Shown: positions 33,842-42,893 of the stretch, piece by piece
Layout of the letters: the number at the start of each line of letters is the position of its first letter
Numbering within the stretch: position 1 is the first letter of the stretch
Assembly: GCA_019636275.1 (NCBI GenBank)
Contig: JAHBXY010000018.1
Span: 17,280-81,279, forward strand
From: Planctomycetota bacterium
GTDB lineage: Bacteria > Planctomycetota > J058
Direction: 5' to 3'
DNA length: 64,000 nucleotides
The notes under the pieces: generated by a model
Database searches by the model: none
What the model was told of the DNA's origin: nothing
The model's input: the letters and a program-made list of their open reading frames with translations, nothing else
Made by a program: the position numbers and the translations under genes

Positions 33842-34965
33842 GCGGCCGCGCCCCTCAGCGCGCGCACGTACGCCGCCTCGAGCTCCTCGAGCATGCGGAC
33901 CATGCTGAACTCCCGATCGACGCGCCCGCGCGCAGCCGCCCCGAGCGACGCGCGGCGCGGGGCGTCCTCCAGCAGGTCGATCGTCGCGCCGGCGAGCGCC
34001 TCCGCCGACCCGGACGGGACGAGGAGGCCCTCGGCGCCCGACGCGAGCGCCTCGGGGATGCCGCCGACGGAGGTGGCGACGACCGCGCGCTCCATCGCCA
34101 TGGCCTCGAGGAGGGCCAGCGGCAGGCCCTCGAACTGCGACGACATGAGGAACACGTCCATCGCCGCGAGGTACGGGCGCACGTCCTCCTTGAGGCCAGC
34201 GAACACGACGGCGTCCGCGAGGCCGCGCTCGCGCGCCAGCGCCTCCAGCCTGGGCCGCTCCGGCCCGTCGCCGACGAGGAGGAACCGCGCGTCCGGCACG
34301 CGGCGCTGGACCTGGTCCGCGGCCTCGAGCCACAGGTCGAGGCGCTTCTGGGCGCGGAACACGGCCACGGTGCCGACGACGGGGCTGGCCGGCTCGAGGC
34401 CGAGCGCGCGCCGCGTCGTCAGGCCGAGCGCGGGGTCGGGCCGCACCCGGTCGAGCGCGATCCCGTTCTTGATCACCCGGACCGGGATGCGACCGCCGGC
34501 GTGCCGGGCGGCCGACCGCGCGACCTCGTCGGATACGGCGATCACGCCGGCCTGGAGGCCCCACGTGCGCAGGTTCGCCCAGCGCGTCAGCGGGTGGTAG
34601 CGCTCCTGGAGGTTGTGCTCGGTGTAGACGATCGGCCGCCGGGCCAGCGCGCCGGCCAGGCGCCCGACGACGCCCGAGAGTGGAAGGTGGCAATGGACCA
34701 CGTCCGCGCGCCAGCGCCGCAGGTGGAGGGCGACGGACGGCAGGGCGGCCGCCATGCGCGCCGGCCCGGTGGCGCCGAAGCAGCGCACCTCGGCCCCGAG
34801 CGCCTCGAGGTCCGGCACGAGCGCGTCCTTCCAGGGGAGGAAGTAGCCGTAGCCAAGCTCGAGGCGCGCCGGGTCGCGCAGCCGCTGCGCGTCGACGAGG
34901 AGCCGCTCGGCGCCGCCGCGGCCGAGGCCCTTGATGAGGTGGAACACGCGGAGCGGGCGGGTCAC
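33838..34965 (-). CDS. Glycosyltransferase family 4
   Basis: A 375-residue GT4. The N-terminus is LRVFHLIKGLGRGGAERLLVDA, the acceptor domain has VVHCHLPLSG and YTEHNLQERYHP, the donor domain starts with VVGTVAVFRAQKRLDLWLEA, and the E-x7-E is in SSQFEGLPLALLEAMAMERA. Length is normal. It overlaps its upstream neighbour, another GT4, by four bases. It belongs to the minus-strand operon 36176 to 30771 with the GNAT, membrane protein and deacetylase genes. Confidence 0.92.
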   Translation of the reverse strand: MTRPLRVFHLIKGLGRGGAERLLVDAQRLRDPARLELGYGYFLPWKDALVPDLEALGAEVRCFGATGPARMAAALPSVALHLRRWRADVVHCHLPLSGVVGRLAGALARRPIVYTEHNLQERYHPLTRWANLRTWGLQAGVIAVSDEVARSAARHAGGRIPVRVIKNGIALDRVRPDPALGLTTRRALGLEPASPVVGTVAVFRAQKRLDLWLEAADQVQRRVPDARFLLVGDGPERPRLEALARERGLADAVVFAGLKEDVRPYLAAMDVFLMSSQFEGLPLALLEAMAMERAVVATSVGGIPEALASGAEGLLVPSGSAEALAGATIDLLEDAPRRASLGAAARGRVDREFSMVRMLEELEAAYVRALRGAAA

Positions 34966-36176
34966 GTCGCGCTCCGGGATGAGAGGGTCCGGCGGTAGAA
35001 CCGCTCGTACGCGTCAGCGATGATCGGCATCGCGTGACGAGCGGCCACCCGATCGCGGGCGCGCTCGCCCAGGGAGCGACGGCGCGGCTCGTCCGCCAGG
35101 AGCCCGGCGATCGCGCTCGCCAGGCCGACCTCGTCCTCGCGCTCGACGAGGAGGCCCGTCTCGCCGTCGAGGATCACCTCCGGCACTCCGCCCACGCGCG
35201 TGGCCACGACGGGGCGGCCGGCGAGGCCCGCCTCCAGGAGGACGGCCGGAGTGCCCTCCGTGTCGCTGGTCAGGACGACGACGTCGGCCGCCTCGTAGAA
35301 GGGCGCGAGCTCCTCCTGCGCGCCGAAGAACCGCGCGCGGCCTGCGAGGCCCGCGGCCTCGGCCTGCGCGCGGAGCGCGGGCCCGAGCGGCCCATCGCCG
35401 ACGATCCACCAGCACGCGGCCTCGAGCCCCGGCAGCGCGGCGGCCCGCAGCAGCCGGTCCACCCGCTTCTCCCGCGTGAGGCTGCCCACGAGCAGGATCA
35501 CCGGGCCGCGCCGCTCGGCCGCAAGGCGCGCGCGCAGGGCCGCCGAGCCGGGTGCCGGCGGCGCCACGCCGTTGGGGATGTGCTCCATGGGCGCCCACAC
35601 GCCGAGGCGGGTCCGGAGCGTCGCATCGGCGTCCCGGCTCACCGTGATCACCCCGTCGACCCCCGGCAGGACCACATGCCGGTAGAAGGCGCGCCGGCGC
35701 CAGCCCCGGATCCAGGCCTCAGGGGCGCCGATGTTGCGGTAGACCACCGCGGCGGACGTGAGCCGGAGGCGCCGCAGCAGCGCCCCGTACTTGACCGTCC
35801 TCGCACCATTGAGCTGGAGCACGTCCACCGGCTCCTGGCGCAGGTCCGCCGCCAGCCGGCGCAGCAGGTCGGGCGCGAAGCCGAGCGTCGTCTCGAGGCG
35901 CTGGGCGGGGTCGCCTTCGAGCGCCGTGTCGCGCGGCCCGAGCGGCAGCGCACGCACGCCGTCGTGGCGGTAGAGGTAGACGGTCCGGACCCCATGCCCG
36001 CGGGCGGCGAGCTCGGCGCCGAGCTGGTGGGCGAACGTCTCCGCGCCCCGGCGCTGCCGGCTGCCGACGAGCTGCACGATGCGCAGCGGGGCGGCGACGC
36101 CCGCACGCGGCGGCGCGGACGCTGGGAGTGCCGCCGAGACATCGAGGGATCCTGCCACCGCGTAGCTCGTCCTCAC
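34962..36176 (-). CDS. Glycosyltransferase family 4
   Basis: A 404-residue GT4 with LRIVQLVGSRQRRGAETFAHQLG at the functional N-terminus. VDVLQLNGARTVKYG and VYRNIGAPEAW follow, then the donor domain VILLVGSLTREKRVDRLL and the E-x7-E segment TSDTEGTPAVLLEAGLAGRP. The start is uncertain: GTG 36176 was chosen, with GTG 36158 and ATG 36224 also in frame. It is the first gene of the minus-strand operon and is divergent from the Wza gene across about 130 bases. Confidence 0.9.
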   Translation of the reverse strand: MRTSYAVAGSLDVSAALPASAPPRAGVAAPLRIVQLVGSRQRRGAETFAHQLGAELAARGHGVRTVYLYRHDGVRALPLGPRDTALEGDPAQRLETTLGFAPDLLRRLAADLRQEPVDVLQLNGARTVKYGALLRRLRLTSAAVVYRNIGAPEAWIRGWRRRAFYRHVVLPGVDGVITVSRDADATLRTRLGVWAPMEHIPNGVAPPAPGSAALRARLAAERRGPVILLVGSLTREKRVDRLLRAAALPGLEAACWWIVGDGPLGPALRAQAEAAGLAGRARFFGAQEELAPFYEAADVVVLTSDTEGTPAVLLEAGLAGRPVVATRVGGVPEVILDGETGLLVEREDEVGLASAIAGLLADEPRRRSLGERARDRVAARHAMPIIADAYERFYRRTLSSRSAT

Positions 36177-36307
36177 GGACCTGTGCGAGCCGCGAGCGTA
36201 CCGCGTCGACCGCGAGGGGCACAACGCTGGAGCGCAAAGGAGTCGCCAACGTTGCGGTCAAGCCGGCGATCGTGGTAGATCCCTGAGAGCCGCGAGAGCG
36301 TGCGCCG

Positions 36308-37318
36308 ATGCCCAGGACCCGAACACACCCCGTCCTCCTCTGCGCCGCCGCGCTCCTCCTCGCCGGCTGCGCCGGCGGACCGGACGAGCAGCCCGAGCCG
36401 GAGGTGGTCCGCCTGTGGCGTCGTCCGGCCGCCGGGCAGCCCTCGCTCGACGCGACGGCCCTGCTCGAGGCGCCGCGCCCCGGGGCTTACGTGCTCGGGG
36501 CGGGCGACGTCATCCAGGTGAGCGTCCTCGACCTCCTGGCGCTCGACCGGAAGTACGTCGAGCAGATGGAGATCGACTTCGACGGCACGATCACGCTCCC
36601 GGTGGTCGGGCGGGTCGAGGCGGCGGGGCGCACCGTGGGCGGCGTCCGCGACGAGGTGGTCGTCCTGCTCAAGGAGCGCATCCTCGACGACCCGCAGGTC
36701 ACGGTCACGGTCCACGAGTACCGGAGCAAGGAGATCGCCGTCCTGGGCGCCGTGAAGAGCCCGGGCGCGGTCGCCCTGCGCGGCAACGTCACGACGGTGC
36801 TCGGGGCGCTGGCGCTGGCCGGCGGCGTGGCCGAGAAGACGAGCCTGCGCGCCCGGCTGATCCGCGGGGCGCCGCCGGGCGACGGCTCGCCGCCGCAGAT
36901 GGACGTCGACCTCGAGGCCCTCAACGCGGGGGACCTGCGCCACAACCTGGCCGTCTACCCGGGCGACGTGCTGCAGGTCATGCCGTCCGAGCGCTACTTC
37001 GTGACCGGCTGGGTGAACAAGCCGGGCGAGTACCCCTTCGAGCGCGGCACGACCGTCATGGAGGCCGTGGCGATCTCGGGCGGCATGCAGTGGCCGGACG
37101 CATCGCCGAGCCTGACCCGCATCCACCGGCCGGGGCAGGCGGCGATCCCGGTCGACTTCGACGCGATCGTCGAAGGTGAGCTGCCCGACGTCCTCCTCCA
37201 GCCCGGGGACGTGGTCGAGGTGCGCCAGGGCTTCTGGCGCGGCGTGGGGCTGTTCGTGGGCCGGATGGTCCAGCGTGGGGTCGTCTTTGCGTACAACCTC
37301 GCCAACCTCATCCGCTGA
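36308..37318 (+). CDS. wza: Outer-membrane polysaccharide export lipoprotein (Wza/OPX family)
   Basis: A 336-residue lipoprotein. The signal peptide ends in the lipobox LAGC with Cys21. The polysaccharide export domain (YVLGAGDVIQVSVLD, DGTITLPVVGRVEAAGRTVGGV) is followed by SLBB-type repeats (KEIAVLGAVKSPGAVAL and ERYFVTGWVNKPGEYPF). It should form the outer-membrane/periplasmic channel of a Wzx/Wzy-dependent exporter. The C-terminal segment RGVGLFVGRMVQRGVVFAYNLANLI is amphipathic, as expected for the membrane-spanning helix of OPX proteins. It overlaps the Wzc-like gene. Confidence 0.92.
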   Translation: MPRTRTHPVLLCAAALLLAGCAGGPDEQPEPEVVRLWRRPAAGQPSLDATALLEAPRPGAYVLGAGDVIQVSVLDLLALDRKYVEQMEIDFDGTITLPVVGRVEAAGRTVGGVRDEVVVLLKERILDDPQVTVTVHEYRSKEIAVLGAVKSPGAVALRGNVTTVLGALALAGGVAEKTSLRARLIRGAPPGDGSPPQMDVDLEALNAGDLRHNLAVYPGDVLQVMPSERYFVTGWVNKPGEYPFERGTTVMEAVAISGGMQWPDASPSLTRIHRPGQAAIPVDFDAIVEGELPDVLLQPGDVVEVRQGFWRGVGLFVGRMVQRGVVFAYNLANLIR

Positions 37319-39428
37319 GCCGGGGCCGGCGGCCGCGCCGCGGCCGCAGGGCGACATCGACGTCCGGCAGTACGTCCGGATCGTCCTGGCGCGGAAGTGG
37401 TTCCTCGTCGCCGCCTTCGTGATCGTGGTCGGGAGCGCCGCGCTCTACACCTTCACGCGCGTCCCGCTGTTCAAGGCCTCCACGCTGATCCTCCTCCAGC
37501 CGAAGGAGGTGCAGTTCATGGGCGGCGTCCGCGGGATCGAGGACCCCATGGCGCTGCTCAACAGCTACGAGGTCATGGCCACGCAGTACGAGCTGCTCGC
37601 ATCGCGCCGCGTGGCCGAGCCGGTGTGGAAGGCGCTCGGCCGCGACCAGGTGGAGACGGTCCGGGGCTTCATGGGCGGGATCAAGGTCGAGCCGCAGACG
37701 GGCACGCAGCTCGTGCGCGTCACCTACCAGTCGCCCGACCCGGTCCACGCGGCGCGCGTCGCCGACGCCCTCGTCGAGAGCTACATGCGCGACAGCCGCG
37801 AGCGCGCGATGGGGATCACCGGCGCGGGCCTCGCCAGCCTGCGCGCCAAGGCGGACGAGCTGCGCAAGGAGGTCGAGCGCGCGTCGAAGGCCGTGGCGGA
37901 GTTCCGCCGGACCCACCCCAACCTGCCGGTCGGCGGCGACGGCGACGCGGGCAAGCAGAGCCGGCTCGGCGCGCTCAGCCAGTCGCTCTTCCAGGCCGAG
38001 ACCGAGCGCATCAACGCGCAGGCGCAGGTCGACGCCTTGCGCGCGACCGGCGCCGGCGGCGCCGACTCGGACCGGCTGCACCAGCTCCGCATCGAGGTGG
38101 CGCGCATCGAGGAGGAGCGGGCGCTCCTGTCCGCCCGCGGGCTGAAGGACGACCACCCCGGCGTGCTGTCGCTCGTCACGCGCCTCGTGGCCGCGCGCCA
38201 GCGGATCGAGCTGGCCTTCGCGGCGGAGCTGGCGGCGGCGGAGAGCCGCCTGCGCGCGGTCGAGGAGCGCGAGCAGCGCCTCGCGGCCGAGGTCGCCCGT
38301 CTGCTCGAGGCCACCGAGCGCGCCTCGCAGGACCTGGCCAGCCACCGCTTCCTCGTGACGGAGCACGCCAACCTGACCCGCACCTACGATGACGTCGTCA
38401 AGCGCATCGAGGAGATCGAGCTGGCCGACTCGACCAGCACGCGCGACATGAGCGTCTTCTGGATGGAGCGCGCCGAGGTGCCGCGCTCGCAGGTCTACCC
38501 GAACAAGACGCGCATGCTCGGCGGGGCCGGGGTGCTTGGGCTCCTCGCCGGGATCGGCCTGTGCCTCCTCGTCGACTACCTGGACCGGAGCGTGAAGACC
38601 CGCGAGGACGTCGAGCGCCTCCTGGGCGTCCCCGTGCTCGGCGCCGTGCCGAGCATCGACGCGCCGGCCGAGGGCGCGACGCTCGAGCTGGAGGCGGCCG
38701 GGAACCCGCGCTCGCGGCTCGCCGAGGCGTTCCGCACCATCCGCACGGGCGTGGCGTTCGGCGTGTGGACCGACGGCGCGGGCGCGGCGCAGCTGCGCCG
38801 GATCATGGTCACGAGCACGCTGCCGCGCGACGGCAAGACCATCGTCTCCGTCAACCTCTCCATCGCGCTGGCGCAGCAGGGCAAGCGCGTCCTGCTGGTC
38901 GACTGCGACCTGCGCAAGCCCCGCGTCCACCAGGTGTTCGGGATCGACCGCGAGCTGGGCCTCTCGTCGGTCCTCGCCGGCGAGGAGCCGCTCGACGCGC
39001 TCGACCGGGCGACCTACCGGCCCGAGGCGGTGCCAGGGCTGGCCGTCGTCCCGAGCGGCCCGCTGCCGCCCAACCCCGCCGACCTGCTCAACAGCGACCG
39101 CATGCAGGAGGTCCTCCGCTGGTGCGAGGGGCGCTACGACTGGGTCGTCCTCGACGCGCCCCCGTCGCAGGTCGCGGACCCCGTGATCCTCTCCACCCAC
39201 GCGAACAACGTGCTGTTCGTCGTGAGGAGCTTCGCCACGCCGCGCGAACTGGCGCAGCAGGCCTGCCGGCAGCTCGTCGACGTGGGCGCGCGCCTGATCG
39301 GCGTGGTCCTGAACGACGCCGACGTGCCCAGGACGGCGGGCTACGGCTACGGCTACGGCTACGGGTATGGCTATGGCTACGGCCACGACGCCCGGCCCGA
39401 GGAGCCCGCGGCCGGGCGAGACGCCTGA
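37287..39428 (+). CDS. wzc: Wzc-type polysaccharide co-polymerase with BY-kinase domain
   Basis: About 713 residues. A Wzz-like N-terminal region (VRQYVRIVLARKWFLVAAFVIVVG) and a long periplasmic coiled-coil lead to a second membrane helix near residue 420. The BY-kinase domain then follows: TSTLPRDGKTIVSVNLSIAL (Walker A, near 508), VLLVDCDLRKPR (Walker A') and WVVLDAPPSQVADP (Walker B). The tail carries seven consecutive Gly-Tyr pairs, a Tyr cluster for autophosphorylation. The start is unclear: there is no ATG/GTG/TTG between the Wza stop and the first helix. I chose TTG 37287, with GTGGGG ahead of it; GTG 37275 is the alternative. Wzc phosphorylation controls polymer length and export. 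Confidence 0.9.
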   Translation: MRTTSPTSSAEPGPAAAPRPQGDIDVRQYVRIVLARKWFLVAAFVIVVGSAALYTFTRVPLFKASTLILLQPKEVQFMGGVRGIEDPMALLNSYEVMATQYELLASRRVAEPVWKALGRDQVETVRGFMGGIKVEPQTGTQLVRVTYQSPDPVHAARVADALVESYMRDSRERAMGITGAGLASLRAKADELRKEVERASKAVAEFRRTHPNLPVGGDGDAGKQSRLGALSQSLFQAETERINAQAQVDALRATGAGGADSDRLHQLRIEVARIEEERALLSARGLKDDHPGVLSLVTRLVAARQRIELAFAAELAAAESRLRAVEEREQRLAAEVARLLEATERASQDLASHRFLVTEHANLTRTYDDVVKRIEEIELADSTSTRDMSVFWMERAEVPRSQVYPNKTRMLGGAGVLGLLAGIGLCLLVDYLDRSVKTREDVERLLGVPVLGAVPSIDAPAEGATLELEAAGNPRSRLAEAFRTIRTGVAFGVWTDGAGAAQLRRIMVTSTLPRDGKTIVSVNLSIALAQQGKRVLLVDCDLRKPRVHQVFGIDRELGLSSVLAGEEPLDALDRATYRPEAVPGLAVVPSGPLPPNPADLLNSDRMQEVLRWCEGRYDWVVLDAPPSQVADPVILSTHANNVLFVVRSFATPRELAQQACRQLVDVGARLIGVVLNDADVPRTAGYGYGYGYGYGYGYGHDARPEEPAAGRDA
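39339..39380 (+). repeat. Tandem GGCTAC hexamers encoding the Tyr tail
   Basis: Seven hexamers (GGCTAC with GGGTAT and GGCTAT variants) encode seven Gly-Tyr pairs at the end of the BY-kinase. Such repeats can gain or lose units by slippage without shifting the frame, changing the number of phosphorylatable Tyr residues. Confidence 0.85.
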
Positions 39429-39430
39429 TC

Positions 39431-41316
39431 ATGCGCCCCGCCGCCGGCGGGGGCGCGGTGCTCCTCGGCGCCGCCGCCTTCGGGCTCCTGCTGGCGACGC
39501 TCGTCGGCGCCCCGCTCCTCTTCGGAGCCGTCACGACCTGGGCCTGGACGACGGCGCTCGTCACGATGGCCATCGCGGGCCTGGCCGCCGCCGCAGCCGG
39601 CGGCGCGCCGGTCGCGGCCGCGCCCCTGCTCCGCTGGGCCGCGCCGGCCGGGGCCGTGGTCGTGCTGCAGCTCACGCCGCTCCCCGTGGGCGCCCTCGAG
39701 GTGGTCGCGCCCGCGAACGCGGCGGCGCTCGCCCAGGCGCTGCCGGAGCGGGTGGCCGCGGGCGAGTGGCTGGCCGCCTCCCTCGACCGCCCGGGCACGG
39801 TCGAGGCCGCGCTCAAGGCGGCGCTCTACCTGCTCGCCTTCTTCGTCGCGGCGCGGACCGCGAGCACCCCGCGGCGCGCGCGCGCGCTCCTGGTCGCCCT
39901 GCTCGTCCTCGGCGCCTTCCAGGCCTTCTACGGCCTCGTCGAACAGTTCGCCGGGGCCGGGCGGATCTTCGCCTGGTCGCGCCCCGCCGGCGTGGTGAAG
40001 TCCCGCGCCGCGGGGACGTACGTCAACCCGAACCACTACGCGGCGCTGCTGGCCATGGCGATCACCGCCGCCGTGGCGCTGGCGACGGCCGGCCTGGGCG
40101 CGCTCGGGCCCCTCCCGCGCGGGCGCTGGCGCGCGGCGCTGGCGGTCGCGACGCACCCCGAGGCGCCCAAGCGCGCGCTGGTCGCCTTCACGGTGGTGGT
40201 GCTCGCCGCCGGCCTCGCCGGCAGCCTGTCGAAGGGCGGGATCCTCTCGGCCATGCTGGGCATCGCCGGGGCCGCCGCGCTCTTCGCTCGCGCGCGCGGC
40301 GTCGCCCTCGTCGTCCCGCTCGCCGCGGCAGCCGTGGCGCTCGGCGGCGCGGCGGCCGGCCTGGCGCGCGTGCTCGAGCGCTTCCGCGGGCTCACCCTCG
40401 ACGGCGCCGCCGACCCGAGCCTGGCCGCGCGGCTCTCCTACACGCTCGACACGCTCGACCTGGCCTGGCGCTCGCCGCTCCTGGGCGTCGGGGCGGGCGC
40501 TTTCGAGGCCGCGTTCCTCCGCGCCCACCCGCAGGTCGTCGGCCTCGAGCACGCGCACGCCGACTACGCGCAGGCGCTGGCGGAGCTCGGCGTCCCCGCC
40601 GCCGCCGCGCTCCTGGTCGGGCTCGTCCTCACCGCCCGGCAGGTCGTCCGCGGCGCCGCCGAGCCGGAGCGGCGGCGCCTCGCCCTCACCTGCCTCGTCG
40701 CCCTCGTCCCGCTCGCCACGCACTCGCTCGTCGACTTCAACCTGCGGATCCCCGCCAACGCCCTGTGGGCGGCGGCGCTCCTGGGCGCGGCGTGGGGCCT
40801 GGCCGCCCAGGCGGCCGGGTCAGCCCTGGCGCGCCGAGCGCGCCGAGCGCGCCCTGGCCCGCGGCCCTGGCGGGCGCCGCCGGCGCCGCGGCAGTGGCTG
40901 TGGCACGCCATCGCCTGGCCGATTGGGAGGCGCGCCCGGTGGTCGAGCGCGCCGCGCCCGACGACCGCCCCCTCCCCCTCCGGGTGGCCGCCCTCGAGCG
41001 GGCGCTCGCGATCTGGCCGGGCGAGGCGCGCCACTGGGGGGCGCTGGCGGCGACGCGCTGGGAGGCCGCCCGCCTGGCCGAGGTCGAGGGCGCCAGCGAG
41101 GCCGCTCGGGAGCTCGCCGGCCCCCTGGCCTCCCCGGCGGAGGTCCAGGCCCTGGAGGCCCTCCTCCTGCGCGTGCGGCTCCGCGCGTCCCCGGCGCTGG
41201 CCGACGCCGGGGACCGGGCGCTGACCGAGGCGAGACGCGCGGTGGCGCTCGCCCCCGGGGACCCGCGATGGCAGGCGATCGCCTCGCAGGTCGGCGCCGA
41301 GCGGCCAGGCAGGTGA
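39431..41316 (+). CDS. wzy: O-antigen polymerase/ligase-like membrane protein (Wzy/WaaL, Wzy_C family), frameshifted
   Basis: It begins at ATG 39431 with about ten transmembrane helices. The family's large periplasmic loop is visible: AAGTYVNPNHYAALLAMAITAAV (the conserved NPNH region), AGSLSKGGILSAMLG, and LLGVGAGAFEAAFLRAHP with HAHADYAQALAELGVPA. Near 40831-40860 the protein-like signal moves from one forward frame to another. PWPAALAGAAGAAAVAVARHRL and a TPR-like region (VAALERALAIWPGEARHWGAL) continue in the second frame to the stop at 41316. The first frame runs on as an Arg/Pro-rich shadow to 41224. Either a base is missing or added in the assembly, or the gene is truly broken. Context (Wza, Wzc) favours a polymerase. 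Confidence 0.82.
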
Positions 41317-41367
41317 TTGCTTCGGAGGCGCCACACGGATACGCTCTGGGTCGGGGGAAGTACGCCC

Positions 41368-42261
41368 ATGCTCAGCCCGTCGACGCAGAAGGCCGTGGCC
41401 TCGCTGCTCGTCCCGACCCTGCTCCTCTGGTCGCCTCTGCCGGCCGCCTACGCCCAGGAGCGAGGCGACGCCGCGGCGGGGAAGCCCGCGGTCACGGCGG
41501 CCGAAGGCAAGGTCGAAGGCCGGCTGCTGGCGCTCGACGGCAAGACGCCCCTCCAGGGTCGTGAGCTCGTCGTCCGCAACGCCGAGACGGGTGACCTGAT
41601 CATCCGGGTGCAGACGGGCGAGGACGGGAGCTTCCGCCTGCCGGAGCTCGCCAACGGCACCTACACCGTCGAGTGCGACGGCGCCGTGCACGAGGTCGAG
41701 ATCCGCCGCGACCGTCCGCTCCGCTCGCTCAAGGTCCTCATGCCCACCGGCGGCGAGGGCGGGCTGCGGTCGGTCGCGGACGTCGGCTCGACGATCCTGT
41801 GGGTGGGCGCGGGCGCCGCGGTCCTCCTGCTCGCGGGCGTCGGCGGCGGCATCCTCGGCTACAACCTCCGCCACACGACCGGGCGCGGCTCGGGCGGCGG
41901 GGCCGCCCCCCAGGGCGCCGCCGCAGTGGCCTTCGAGGTCAGCCCGTCCGGCGACTTCGGCACGGTGAGCGTCGGTCAGTCGAGCCAGCGGACCTTCGTC
42001 CTCCGCAACCTGTCGTCGGAGGTGCTGCAGGGCACGGTCGTCCTCACCTCGTCGCAGTTCGAGCTGGTGGGTGACGGCGGGTTCTCGATCCCCGGCAACA
42101 GCCTGACGACCGTGACGGTGCGCTTCCGCCCCACGGTGGCCGCCACGCACGTGGGCACGATCGAGGCGATCGTGACGACCCCCGCCGGCGTGCTGCCGGC
42201 GTCGAAGACGCTGCACGGCGTCTCGACCGGCTCCCCGGCCGTCTCGCCGGCCAACCCCTGA
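41368..42261 (+). CDS. Secreted/membrane-anchored protein with carboxypeptidase-regulatory-like and ASH-type Ig domains
   Basis: 297 residues. The signal peptide ends near AAYAQ (residue 31). Residues 50-120 (VEGRLLALDGKTPLQGRELVVRN, then DGSFRLPELANGTYTVEC) form a CarboxypepD_reg/Ig-like domain. A transmembrane helix follows (STILWVGAGAAVLLLAGVGGGILG), and residues 200-290 (FGTVSVGQSSQRTFVLRNLSS) resemble the choice-of-anchor/ASH fold. GGGGGAAG at 41353-41360 supports ATG 41368. Located after Wza-Wzc-Wzy, it may be an envelope accessory protein of polysaccharide export. The function is unknown. Confidence 0.78.
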   Translation: MLSPSTQKAVASLLVPTLLLWSPLPAAYAQERGDAAAGKPAVTAAEGKVEGRLLALDGKTPLQGRELVVRNAETGDLIIRVQTGEDGSFRLPELANGTYTVECDGAVHEVEIRRDRPLRSLKVLMPTGGEGGLRSVADVGSTILWVGAGAAVLLLAGVGGGILGYNLRHTTGRGSGGGAAPQGAAAVAFEVSPSGDFGTVSVGQSSQRTFVLRNLSSEVLQGTVVLTSSQFELVGDGGFSIPGNSLTTVTVRFRPTVAATHVGTIEAIVTTPAGVLPASKTLHGVSTGSPAVSPANP

Positions 42262-42269
42262 GCACGCCC

Positions 42270-42884
42270 GTGGCGCGGCGATCGGGGCGGCTGCTGGCGG
42301 CCGCGGCGCTCGCGGCCTCGCTGAGCGCCTGCGCCACCTACCAGGCCACGGCGGTGCCCAGCCACTCGGCCGCGCTGCCGGTCAGCAGGGCGCTCTGGAC
42401 CGACGCGCGGATCGAGGCGGGCGAGCACGCGGCGATCGTGTCGACCGTCGTCGCGGCGTCCGGCGTCTGCGGCCGGGTCCCCGGCGACGAGCGGCTGGTG
42501 CTGCACCTCGGCGTGGTCGAGGCCTGGGGGCCCATCACGCCGCTCGACCTCCTGTGCGGCGTGTCGCTGTTCACGATCCCGTCCTGGCGGAGCCGCGACA
42601 TCGTGGTCGCGGGGCGCCTGGTCGACGAGGAGAGCGGGCACGAGCTGGCCGCGGTGCAGGCGCAGAGCCGCCTCAACGTCCTCCTCTCGTGGCCGCTCGC
42701 CGTGGTCGGGGCGGCGACCGGAAACCTCGACGGCGACGACCTCGCGCGGCGCAACGTCCGAGCGCTCACCTGCCACGTCGTCGCCCGGCTGGTCGAGGAG
42801 CATCGGCGGCGGCGAGGGCCGACCCCTGAGCCCGGGAGCCGGGTGGGTCTGCTCGGCGGACCACGAGCCGCCGACGGCAGGTAA
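42270..42884 (+). CDS. Hypothetical lipoprotein
   Basis: A 204-residue protein with a lipoprotein signal (ALAASLSAC, lipobox Cys21). The mature part is predicted to be globular: LHLGVVEAWGPITPLDLL, then SRDIVVAGRLVDEESG and SRLNVLLSWPLAVVGAATG. I do not recognise the family. GTG 42270 lies nine bases after the previous stop, so it is likely cotranscribed with the ASH-domain protein. Confidence 0.7.
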   Translation: MARRSGRLLAAAALAASLSACATYQATAVPSHSAALPVSRALWTDARIEAGEHAAIVSTVVAASGVCGRVPGDERLVLHLGVVEAWGPITPLDLLCGVSLFTIPSWRSRDIVVAGRLVDEESGHELAAVQAQSRLNVLLSWPLAVVGAATGNLDGDDLARRNVRALTCHVVARLVEEHRRRRGPTPEPGSRVGLLGGPRAADGR

Positions 42885-42893
42885 GCTCGGGCC

